From: Anaerobacillus alkalidiazotrophicus
GTDB lineage: Bacteria; Bacillota; Bacilli; Bacillales_H; Anaerobacillaceae
NCBI RefSeq assembly: GCF_001866055.1
Contig: NZ_MLQS01000001.1
Location: 623,975-687,974, forward strand
Reading direction: 5' to 3'
Length of the DNA stretch: 64,000 nt
Shown piece after piece: positions 43,369 to 51,728 of this stretch (position 1 is the stretch's first letter; each line of letters starts with the position of its first letter). Both the position numbers and the translations under genes were made by a program. Under the pieces are notes generated by a model. It was not told the origin of the DNA and did no database searches. It saw nothing but the letters and a program-made list of their open reading frames with translations.

Positions 43369-44049
43369 TTAGCCTCCAATTACTTTAATAACCATTTCCG
43401 TTCTGCCAATTGTAAATGGTTGGTTTGCTTCAATTGGTTTCTGACCGGTAATTCGTTCACCGTCAATAAAGGTTCCATTTTTACTTTCGAGGTCAACAAC
43501 AAAAAACTTGTTCTCCTTATTTAAAATCATCGCATGGTTTCGACCGATGAATGGATCTTCTGAAAGAACCAAATCACAAACTTCTGGATCACGGCCTACG
43601 TTTACAATTGAACTTGTGAAAGGAAAACTTTTTTCGGTTTCTTTTTCTTTATATTCAATCGTCATTGTCGGAACTGGCTCTTTATCAACCGCTACTTCAG
43701 GCTCTGCGGTTAATAATTGTGTTTCCATCACTGCCTTTTTACTCACTTGTTGACGAACTTCTTCTTTATCTTCTGATGATAACGGACGAATTTTTTCCTC
43801 TTGAAGCATCGCTGTCTTTTCATTCGTTTGATAAGGTCTCGCTTGTTTTTCTTGTTGCATTGGACTTGAATGATGTAACGCTACGGTTTTGTTGTACTCG
43901 TTATAATTAACTGCTTGCACTTGATTGTTTGGTGCTGTCTTCGGACGACTCACACTTTGTTTTTTCTTCTTAGACATAAACATAAAAAGTAGAACAACGT
44001 TAATAACGACGATCACACCTAAGACAATATACAATGTTTCTGTTTCCAT
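43369..44049 (-). CDS. Membrane-anchored FHA domain protein, 226 aa
   Basis: TM at residues 6-25, then a cytoplasmic linker with three Thr-x-x-Leu sites: KTVALHH (Thr55), KTAMLQE (Thr79) and ETQLLTA (Thr110). FHA domain at about 145-226: VGRDPEVCDLVL, FIGRNHAMI and DLESKNGTFIDG. The Ser that normally precedes Arg in the SRxH motif and contacts phosphothreonine is Gly here. The linker sites look like kinase targets that could bind its own or a neighbour's FHA domain, as in GarA/OdhI-type switches. Starts 18 nt after the FHA-ABC stop. Confidence 0.9.
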   Translation of the reverse strand: METETLYIVLGVIVVINVVLLFMFMSKKKKQSVSRPKTAPNNQVQAVNYNEYNKTVALHHSSPMQQEKQARPYQTNEKTAMLQEEKIRPLSSEDKEEVRQQVSKKAVMETQLLTAEPEVAVDKEPVPTMTIEYKEKETEKSFPFTSSIVNVGRDPEVCDLVLSEDPFIGRNHAMILNKENKFFVVDLESKNGTFIDGERITGQKPIEANQPFTIGRTEMVIKVIGG

Positions 44050-44067
44050 TCACTTCTTCCCCCTATC

Positions 44068-46374
44068 TTAATTGTCTTTTAACTTTAAGGAAACGATACT
44101 TGCGATAATACAAATCACAGCTACCCCAACTAAAATCATCCAGTTTTGATAAAGTAACGATAATTCATAATCGAAGTATTCTGGCAAATCTCTTTGTGGT
44201 ACTCGGAAGCCGCTATCTTCAATTTCTAACGGTCGACTATTTAAATCAAAAGAAATCCCAATCGCTCTTGCCGCCCATTTACTGATTGCTAAGTTTGAAA
44301 TGACTTCAGCTGCACCTTCTAATTTAAAGACGAGGCCATTCAGAATTAATTGAGGAATGAGTAAATACGGGGCAATTCCCATGGCACGGTCAGAGTTAGA
44401 TACCATTGATGATATAACAAGACCTAACGTTGTCGCTGCAAACGTCGTTAAAAATAACGTAATCATTAATTCAAGTCGTATTGAACCTAGTAACGATTCC
44501 GTTGGCAGCGTAATAAATTGTGTTAAAATCGCTACAAATAAAACAGCTTGAACGAAAGAAAGTACACCTAGAATAATTAACTTCGAAGAAATATACGGGA
44601 TAAGCTTTAAGTTAACTGCACGTTCTCGTCGATAAATGTCATTTTCCTTCGTAATTTCCTGGATCGAATTCAATAGACCAATCCAAACACCAGTAGATGC
44701 GATTGTAAAAATAAGCTCTTTCGATGATTCGTAAAATTGAATCGGGTTATCACTAACAACAAGTAACAGTACGAAGGCAATAAACGGCGCTTGTAATAAT
44801 AGCACAATCGATCGTTGCTTATCAGCTAGCGTCAGTTTTAAATATCGTTTACAGAGAATACTAAATTGCTTCATCGAGCTTCTGTCTGCCACTTCTGGAG
44901 CTGAAATTGGCTTTGGTGTTTTCACTTCAAGTGGCTTGAAGTACGAATAATATTCCGATTGCTTAAAGCGCATTTGCCAATCACTCGAATGTTTGTTAAT
45001 ACAGTCATAAATATCTGCATAATCCTTCACGCCAAAGAATTGTAACGAGCCACTTGGTGGACCAAAGTAACAAAGCTTTCCACCGAAGCCTAAAATAACA
45101 ACTTTATCACACAGCATTAAGTTTGCCGTCGCATGAGTAATCAAAATGATCGTTTTGCCTTGGTTTGAAAGCTTACGTAAGAGCTGCATCATGTTTCGTT
45201 CCATTCCTGGATCAAGACCTGACGTCGGTTCATCAAGAAAGAATAACTTCGGATCAGCGAGAAGTTCAACCGCAATACTCGCACGTTTTCGTTGTCCACC
45301 ACTTAATTGCTTAATAAGAACGTCTTCTCGTCCTTCTAATTCTACGTCACGAATGACTTGATCGACACGCGCCTGGATTTCCTCTTCAGTCGAATCCTCT
45401 GGCATTCTTAGTCTCGCGGCATACGTCAACATATCTTCAACGGATAACGTGTCATAAACGATATCTTGCTGCGGCACATAACCAATGATATTTTTGTAAG
45501 CCTCGTAATTTTCGTAAAAATCATCATCATTAATTAAAACAGATCCTTCTGTAGGTAGACGGAATCCATTTAACGCATCCATAAATGTCGATTTTCCAGC
45601 ACCACTACCACCGATGATCGACACGAGTTCTCCTGCTTTAATACCAATGCTAATATCATCTAAAATCGTTTTTGGCTGTTTTGGTTTTAAGAAACCTTTA
45701 CTTTCTTCAACGAATTTACTAATGTGAATGGCATCTAACCGTAGACCTGACGATTCGACATTGTAAATAATTTTATCCTCATGGAAAATCAACTTCGTAC
45801 TTCCGATAAAAATCGTGTCCAACGGTTCGAGCTTTTGTTTACCCGTCACTCGCTTTCCATTTAAAAACGTGCCATTCGTACTTTTAAAGTCTTCTATGTA
45901 AAAATGAGAGCCTAACTTCTCAATCATCGCGTGCTGTCTTGAAACTAAACTGTGCACAATCACAATTTCATTGCTATCTTCACGACCGATTGTTACTTCA
46001 GTCTTTTCGCGTAACGAGTACTCTAACCATTTTTCATCAATGTTACTTGAATGAAGTGAATAAATGAACATTACCCCTTCATTATGGTTGTTTGATAAAT
46101 CATCGATTCTAATCACATCACCATTATTTAGTACAGCACTTGGTTGTTTCTCACCATTGATAAACATTCCGTTTGTACTATTAAGATCCCGAACATATAC
46201 TTGATCGCCACGAACCTCAAACACTAAATGTTCATTCGAAACAATTGCCGACTGTAAAAAGACGTCATTTTTCGTGGAACGTCCGAATGTATAAAATTTC
46301 TTTTGGCTGCTGTGATCAATATCAATTGTCGTTACTACGTCTCCCTTATAAGAAACAGTAATCGCACTTTTCAT
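44068..46374 (-). CDS. FHA-FHA-ABC transporter (ABCG-like half transporter)
   Basis: Two N-terminal FHA domains: FGRSTKNDVFL...VSNEHLVF...NSTNGMFING at about residues 20-90, and IGREDSNEIVI...VSRQHAMI...KSTNGTFLNG at about 125-200. Next comes an ABC ATPase: Walker A GGSGAGKSTF, signature LSGGQRKRAS, Walker B LFFLDEPTSGLD. Six TM segments form an ABC2 permease in the last 260 residues. Fusion of ABCG-type transporter with FHA domains implies that transport is gated by Thr phosphorylation. ATG at 46374 (AGGAGC, 10 nt upstream) is preferred over the ATG 27 nt upstream. Cargo unknown; neighbours suggest surface proteins or wall precursors. Confidence 0.92.
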   Translation of the reverse strand: MKSAITVSYKGDVVTTIDIDHSSQKKFYTFGRSTKNDVFLQSAIVSNEHLVFEVRGDQVYVRDLNSTNGMFINGEKQPSAVLNNGDVIRIDDLSNNHNEGVMFIYSLHSSNIDEKWLEYSLREKTEVTIGREDSNEIVIVHSLVSRQHAMIEKLGSHFYIEDFKSTNGTFLNGKRVTGKQKLEPLDTIFIGSTKLIFHEDKIIYNVESSGLRLDAIHISKFVEESKGFLKPKQPKTILDDISIGIKAGELVSIIGGSGAGKSTFMDALNGFRLPTEGSVLINDDDFYENYEAYKNIIGYVPQQDIVYDTLSVEDMLTYAARLRMPEDSTEEEIQARVDQVIRDVELEGREDVLIKQLSGGQRKRASIAVELLADPKLFFLDEPTSGLDPGMERNMMQLLRKLSNQGKTIILITHATANLMLCDKVVILGFGGKLCYFGPPSGSLQFFGVKDYADIYDCINKHSSDWQMRFKQSEYYSYFKPLEVKTPKPISAPEVADRSSMKQFSILCKRYLKLTLADKQRSIVLLLQAPFIAFVLLLVVSDNPIQFYESSKELIFTIASTGVWIGLLNSIQEITKENDIYRRERAVNLKLIPYISSKLIILGVLSFVQAVLFVAILTQFITLPTESLLGSIRLELMITLFLTTFAATTLGLVISSMVSNSDRAMGIAPYLLIPQLILNGLVFKLEGAAEVISNLAISKWAARAIGISFDLNSRPLEIEDSGFRVPQRDLPEYFDYELSLLYQNWMILVGVAVICIIASIVSLKLKDN

Positions 46375-46516
46375 CGTTGTTTGCGCTCCTGCTTGCACCA
46401 TTCAATCATCGCCACCTATTCTTTACTAAAAAATAATGAAAACACTACTATCGCCGACTAAAAGGTTTGCTCAATACCAACAAGAATAACTCGAGATACC
46501 GTAACGAGTGGAATAA

Positions 46517-46640
46517 AGGGAAGTGTCCCAAAACAAAGTTCCCGACACCGTATCACAACTATATATAGACGGAAGTAAAACCGAACCTATGTATATAGCA
46601 GTATACGCGTGGTGTCAGGCACTTTTGGGACACCCTCTCT
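46517..46640. repeat. REP-like element with long-range 11-bp inverted repeat
   Basis: GTGTCCCAAAA (46523-46533) and TTTTGGGACAC (46623-46633) are perfectly complementary. GGTGTCAGGCAC (46611-46622) inside is a core of the REP family seen at 3-12 kb. It lies between the LRR gene and the FHA-ABC gene, 30 kb from the other copies. Confidence 0.7.
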
Positions 46641-46651
46641 CCTTTGGAACA

Positions 46652-47734
46652 TTACCCTCTACGCGAACCCTTCATATTTGTGAATACATAAAACAGCGCA
46701 AATGTTTGTAAAAGAACAAAAGCAATTAAGATATACGTTAATGTATTTGAACTGCTCTCATTGTCACTAGCTTCCTCTGACTTATCGTCTGTTTCTCCAT
46801 CAAGATTAAAATCACTATGAACTAAGTTGTGATAATACGATTCAGTTGGCGAAAAGTCATTTACTTTATTTCCAGCGAGCGTCAATTGATTTAAGTTATC
46901 TAGATTTGATAATGCTGAAATGTCAGAAATATTGTTTTCCTCTAAATATAATACTGATAAGTTTGTTAACCCTTTTAATGCTGACACGTCACTTACCTGG
47001 GCATGGTTTAGTAATAAAACCTCTAAGTTTGACAGGCCACCTAATGGTACGATATGGCTAATTGGGTTTCCAAAAAGACGTAATACTTTTAAATTTGATA
47101 AATTTTGAAGAGGGTTAATTTCTGTAAGTAAATTATTATTCAAACGAAGAACTTCTAGTTTGGTTAAATCTTTCAACGCGTCGATTTCGTTTATTTTATT
47201 ATCATCTAAGTAAAGGTTTGTTAGCTTCTTCAAGTCTTTTAGAGCGTTTATGTACTGAAGCTCATTATTACTAAGTTGAAGAGTCGTTAATTTGTCTAAA
47301 TCACTTAACGGACTTAACTCATTAATACTGTTATCGGATAAGTAAAGCGCTTCTAGTCTCGTTAAAGTTTCTAAAGGAGATATATCATCAATTTGATTAT
47401 CGTTTAAACGAAGAACAACTAGCTTCGTAAGATCTTCTAACGGGGAAATATCACTAATGTTATTACCAGCTAAATTGAGGTTTTTAAGAGCTGATAAGTG
47501 TTCAATGCCTTTCAAACTTTCAATATCCCAACTTGAAGCATCTAATGTCGTTATTCCTTCTACATCTGATTTATAAATAGGATCATTTGGTTTATCAATC
47601 TCATTTCGAATCACCAGTTCTAATGCTTCATCTTCAAATGTAATTTCATCTTCTTCAGCAAAAACGGAAAGTCCTGTTCCAAAAGTCATAACGAACAATA
47701 CTAGTACTATTAATAATTTCTTCACATTCACCAT
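46652..47734 (-). CDS. Leucine-rich repeat surface protein, 360 aa
   Basis: Signal peptide (residues 1-26, LLIVLVLFVMTFGTGLSVFA), then about eleven 22-residue LRRs of the internalin/SDS22 type (NLTKLEVLRLNNNLLTEI-like, each with L-x-x-L-x-L-x-x-N-x-I). A Ser/Glu linker and a C-terminal TM with a GSRRG cytoplasmic end (about 328-360) follow. It is thus membrane-anchored with LRRs outside, unlike sortase-anchored internalins. GGGGG lies 10 nt before ATG. Member of the signalling cluster by position; ligand unknown. Confidence 0.88.
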   Translation of the reverse strand: MVNVKKLLIVLVLFVMTFGTGLSVFAEEDEITFEDEALELVIRNEIDKPNDPIYKSDVEGITTLDASSWDIESLKGIEHLSALKNLNLAGNNISDISPLEDLTKLVVLRLNDNQIDDISPLETLTRLEALYLSDNSINELSPLSDLDKLTTLQLSNNELQYINALKDLKKLTNLYLDDNKINEIDALKDLTKLEVLRLNNNLLTEINPLQNLSNLKVLRLFGNPISHIVPLGGLSNLEVLLLNHAQVSDVSALKGLTNLSVLYLEENNISDISALSNLDNLNQLTLAGNKVNDFSPTESYYHNLVHSDFNLDGETDDKSEEASDNESSSNTLTYILIAFVLLQTFALFYVFTNMKGSRRG

Positions 47735-47798
47735 ACGGATGTTACCCCCAACTTGATATGATTGAGCACAGGCTCATATTTAAAACTTTATGAAAGGA

Positions 47799-47826
47799 TT
47801 GTGGGGGGATCAAATTCCCCCCACAA
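47799..47826. terminator. Very stable intercistronic hairpin
   Basis: TTGTGGGGGGAT / TTCCCCCCACAA nearly perfect stem with a 4-nt loop, between the 1122-residue protein gene and the LRR gene. The minus-strand tail CCTTTCAT is only weakly T-rich, so it may attenuate or stabilise mRNA rather than fully terminate. Confidence 0.6.
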
Positions 47827-47848
47827 CGAACCTTAAAAATCAGAAAAT

Positions 47849-50800
47849 CTACGAATCAGTCTCTTCTTCCTCTTCTAACCTTGCTTCCTCGTCTCGCTGA
47901 TTTTCTTCAACAACTTCTTCTGTTTCTTCTTCTGTTTCTTCTAACTGCTCCTCAGTTTCCTCTACTTCTTCCTCTTCCATGACTGCAACAGGCTCTTCTT
48001 GAGTCGGTTCTACCGGATTTGTATCTTCTGTAGAACCTTCTTCTGTTTCTGTCGAGGAATCAGTTGTTGTTTCTGACGTTTCTGTTACTTCTTCCGTTGT
48101 ATCAACTGCCTCCGTTGTAGTAGTGGCTGTACTTGCTTCTGTACTAGAAGCTGCTACTTCGGTTTGATCTGAATCTTCTCCCGATGTCGTTTCTTCGCTT
48201 GACTCAGTATCGTTTTCCATCGGAATAATATCATTTCCAATGATTTTAAAGACATACCACTCTCTACCTACTAAATCAGTTGGTACTCGGAATGTTTCAA
48301 CAAGTTGATTGCCTCGGTACACTCTGACTCTAGCGCTTGAATTCTTTAACTCTTCATCAGACGAGAATTGATGCACACGATATACGTATTCACCTTCAAT
48401 TTGTTGATAAATTGTAATCGTCTCAGGACCATGGCCGTTTGTCACATCAACGTCTAAGCTAACATACGTTTCTTCACCATATGAATAACTACGGTTTCCA
48501 TAAAAGACATGGAAATTCGCATCTGTTGGTGTCGGCCCATATAAATGTGCATCTAAGTCCCGTGGTGCAGCTCCCCAATCTAATACAATACGAATTTCAT
48601 CCTCATAATCTTCTCTAATCGGCATAACCGATACGTTCGTCGTTGTCGTTTCACCAGCCTGAATTGTTACTTGTCTAGTCTCTTCAAGGTAATCTTCGCT
48701 TGTAAAGGTAATCATTACATTCTCATCATTTTCATCACTTGAAGCAAAGATTTCTGGAATATAGTAGTTTCCTTGATCATCTGTCGTTGTCGTGAATACT
48801 CGACCCGAATGAACTTCAGTAGCTTCCACTGTCACTCCTGACAATCTAGTTCCAGTAGTTGAATCTGTCACAGCCCCTTGTAAGCTACCATAAGGCCTAA
48901 AGGAAGCTTTGACATGAATATTGTTGTCCATGACAAGATGTAGTTCATTTTCATAGCTAAAGCTTACTTCCTCATTACCATCTTCCGTTTTACTCCACTT
49001 TTCAAACATTGAACCACTATTAACCATAGCCTTTAACGTAACTTCTTCACCAGGAAGATAGCGCTCTTTATCATTATCACTTACGTAAATGATATAACCA
49101 TCACCAGAAGCCTCAGTCGTCAGTGTATAAGTTGTTACCTCCTCAAACACTGCTTTAACTGATTTGTCGCTTGTCATTGTCACTTTTATTTGTGGGTTTG
49201 TTCCAGTGGCGTCACCGGTCCAACGAACAAACGCCCAGCCTTCTTCGGCTTGAGCCGTTAAGGTTACTTCTTCACCATATGGATAGGCCGATTTTGTCGT
49301 ACTTCTAGTGATTACACCTTCACCATCAACAGTTGTCGTTAACGTATACGTAACTTTCTCCTTAAAGACAGCGTTGACTGTTTTATTACTGTTCATTGTT
49401 ACTTGTCTTTGTGGGTTTGTGCCAGTCACGTCGCCTTCCCAACGAACAAACTCATACCCTTGTTTTGGGTGCGCCGTAAGTGTTACGGTCTCACCTTCAT
49501 TGTAACGATCTTTTTGGCTACTTCTTTGGATTGTTCCTTCCCCATTAACCGTTGTCGTTAAACGATAGGTGACAACCGGTTGTTCTTTTTCTTTAAAGAC
49601 AGCACGTACCGTTTTGTCACTGTTTATCGTCACTTGTCTTTGTCGATTTGTGCCAGTCACATCGCCTTCCCAACGAACGAACTCATACCCTTGTTTCGGG
49701 TGCGCCGTAAGTGTTACGGTCTCACCTTCATTGTAGCGTTCTTTTTGGCTACTTCTTTGGATTGTTCCTTCACCTTGAACCGTTGTTGTTAAACGGTAGG
49801 TTTTCACCGGCTGCTCTTGTTCTCTAAAGACAGCACGAACGGCTTTGTTCGATGTCATCGTAATATCTCTTTGAGTAGTTGTACCTGTTAAGTCGATTTC
49901 CCAACGAACGAACTCCCAACCACTTCTAGGTTCTGCCGTTAATGTTACTCGTTGACCTGATTGATAGTCACTTGTATTACTACTTCTTCTTATTGTTCCT
50001 TCACCAGTTACTTCGGTTGCTAATCTGTACGTAGGCACTTCCACTTCTTCAAAAATGGCTCGTACCGTTTTTTCTTCGTCCATCATAAGCTCTTGTTCTT
50101 TTTGGCTACCTGTTAGAGCACCTTCCCAACGAACGAACTCCCAACCACTACTAGCAACGGCCTCTAGGGTAATCGTGCTTCCATCTTCATACTCAGATGC
50201 ATTCGGCTTACGAACGATTTGTCCTGACCCTACAACAGAAGTATTTAACGTATGCTTTTTCTTTTCTACAGTAAACGAGAGGATCGATGTTACCTCTCCG
50301 TCTATTACATGAATTTCAACTGTACCGTCTTCAGAAGCAACAAACGCATTCGAAGTACCGGCTTGTTGACTTAAAGAACCTAAGTTAGCTTCATATAACC
50401 ACTCAGGATCAATCTCCATTTCGTTTCCATCAAAATCGTAACCAATTGCTACGATTTCAACCGTGTCGCCGACTGCGATTGTATCCGCTTTGAGTTGAAA
50501 TTCGATAGTAGCTAACGCTTGTTCACTCACTTCAATTTCAATTGCACGCTCAATAGAATGAAGTTTAGCCGTTACTTCTGTAACACCAATCTCAATTCCT
50601 TCAACGACCATTTGGTTTCCAAGCCCTTCAGAAATCGTTGCGATATCGTCTGGATTTAGAGACCACTCACTTGCTTTCAAGATCGTTTCGTTATCTTCTT
50701 CATCTACATGGACAAGTTGAACGATCGTATCATATCCTATTTGGATTATCGTTCGTTCAGCCACTAATTTAATGTTACTATCTAATTCATTACGCTGAGA

Positions 50801-51217
50801 AACGAGTGATTGATCATTTGTACTATCAATCCCATCGTCTAATACAGCAATCGCTTCTTCAATCCTACCTTCACTTATGTAAAGATCTGCTAGGAAACTA
50901 TAAAACTTTGGTTCTTTCGGTTTGATCGAAATTCCTTCATGAATAACTCTTTCTGCTTCTGGGGTTCGATCTAATGCCACTAAAGATTTCGCTAGTCCTA
51001 TACGCGCATCTGTATGACGCGGATCAATGTCTAATACTTTTTCAAAGGCGATAATGGCTTCTTCATAATCCCCTTCTGAATAAAACTTATTACCTAAATC
51101 TAATTGCTCAGTAATCGTACCTGATTGTACGACTTTTACCGTAAAATAACTTCCTAAACCTAAAAACAGCAACAATAGTAGTGCCGCTAAAACGATTCTC
51201 TTTTTTCTTCTTTCCAT
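47849..51217 (-). CDS. Large surface protein: TPR, Ig-like, InlB B-repeats, CarboxypepD-like, DUF2135
   Basis: 1122 residues. N-terminal TM anchor (8-30), TPRs (about 38-150, YEEAIIAFEKVLDIDPRHTD), a beta-sandwich stretch (about 165-320), then six divergent InlB B-repeats (about 320-745) of form TTTVxGEGTIxRSSxKxRYN ... GYEFVRWEGDVTGTN. Next a carboxypeptidase-regulatory-like beta domain (LQGAVTDSTTGTRLSGVTVE), a DUF2135/YfaP-like domain (VLDWGAAPRDLDAHLYGP) and a Thr/Glu-rich tail of about 130 residues. No sortase motif. AGGAGGAG directly before ATG. First gene of the signalling cluster; probably a receptor, adhesin or wall-binding protein. Confidence 0.85.
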   Translation of the reverse strand: MERRKKRIVLAALLLLLFLGLGSYFTVKVVQSGTITEQLDLGNKFYSEGDYEEAIIAFEKVLDIDPRHTDARIGLAKSLVALDRTPEAERVIHEGISIKPKEPKFYSFLADLYISEGRIEEAIAVLDDGIDSTNDQSLVSQRNELDSNIKLVAERTIIQIGYDTIVQLVHVDEEDNETILKASEWSLNPDDIATISEGLGNQMVVEGIEIGVTEVTAKLHSIERAIEIEVSEQALATIEFQLKADTIAVGDTVEIVAIGYDFDGNEMEIDPEWLYEANLGSLSQQAGTSNAFVASEDGTVEIHVIDGEVTSILSFTVEKKKHTLNTSVVGSGQIVRKPNASEYEDGSTITLEAVASSGWEFVRWEGALTGSQKEQELMMDEEKTVRAIFEEVEVPTYRLATEVTGEGTIRRSSNTSDYQSGQRVTLTAEPRSGWEFVRWEIDLTGTTTQRDITMTSNKAVRAVFREQEQPVKTYRLTTTVQGEGTIQRSSQKERYNEGETVTLTAHPKQGYEFVRWEGDVTGTNRQRQVTINSDKTVRAVFKEKEQPVVTYRLTTTVNGEGTIQRSSQKDRYNEGETVTLTAHPKQGYEFVRWEGDVTGTNPQRQVTMNSNKTVNAVFKEKVTYTLTTTVDGEGVITRSTTKSAYPYGEEVTLTAQAEEGWAFVRWTGDATGTNPQIKVTMTSDKSVKAVFEEVTTYTLTTEASGDGYIIYVSDNDKERYLPGEEVTLKAMVNSGSMFEKWSKTEDGNEEVSFSYENELHLVMDNNIHVKASFRPYGSLQGAVTDSTTGTRLSGVTVEATEVHSGRVFTTTTDDQGNYYIPEIFASSDENDENVMITFTSEDYLEETRQVTIQAGETTTTNVSVMPIREDYEDEIRIVLDWGAAPRDLDAHLYGPTPTDANFHVFYGNRSYSYGEETYVSLDVDVTNGHGPETITIYQQIEGEYVYRVHQFSSDEELKNSSARVRVYRGNQLVETFRVPTDLVGREWYVFKIIGNDIIPMENDTESSEETTSGEDSDQTEVAASSTEASTATTTTEAVDTTEEVTETSETTTDSSTETEEGSTEDTNPVEPTQEEPVAVMEEEEVEETEEQLEETEEETEEVVEENQRDEEARLEEEEETDS
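49130..50270 (-). repeat. DNA repeats coding the InlB B-repeat array
   Basis: Six in-frame units. The two units around 49370-49560 and 49600-49795 are nearly identical over more than 150 bp (CATACCCTTGTTTYGGGTGC recurs with a 231-bp, 77-codon offset). Outer units are more diverged. This points to recent duplication or homogenisation, and the copy number may vary between strains. Confidence 0.75.
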
Positions 51218-51728
51218 GACTCCTCCTTTAAAATAGTTAAAATGACGTATTCACCTTTTAAATAGTTAGACAATAGAACTAATATTTACTATAATAATAC
51301 AGATCGATCAAAAAAACTTCATTTTTTTACTATTTTATCAACTTTTATCAAATTTGATAAAAAAAGGTTATTTAATAGGTATATTTATTCACGCCCTTTC
51401 TGCTTGTAGTGAGAGAATAGTCTTTTATTACTATGCATCTACCAAACTATTATTTACAGTTTTTTGACTTTCATAAAAAAAGACCATTTACCCCGATAAT
51501 CAAACGGAACAAATGGTCTTTGTATCTTTAAAAATAAAACCGCAGAAGCACAACTGCACGAAGCTATACATTGGAGTAATTCATGTAGTAATGGACGTTA
51601 CTAACTTGACTGAAGTGATCGAGCCGATGGCGCCTGGAGCTAGACAGTTTCCAAGTTAGAAATATATAAATTCTGATTATACAAAAAAGAACCCACCAGA
51701 ATTGGTCGGTTCTTTACTACTATAAAAA
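51218..51728. other. Intergenic stretch with two terminators
   Basis: About 510 bp without a gene. AAAGACCATTT / AAATGGTCTTT (51477-51522) is a bidirectional hairpin with A/T runs. AAGAACCnACCA / TGGTnGGTTCTT (51688-51715) with a minus-strand T run ends the sugar transferase gene. The large-protein operon's promoter should lie in 51218-51350, but I see no clear -35/-10 pair. Confidence 0.7.

Noticed and set aside
47849..51217. Sortase-anchored surface protein
   Set aside because: No LPxTG motif or C-terminal TM in the last residues; the protein is anchored by an N-terminal TM.
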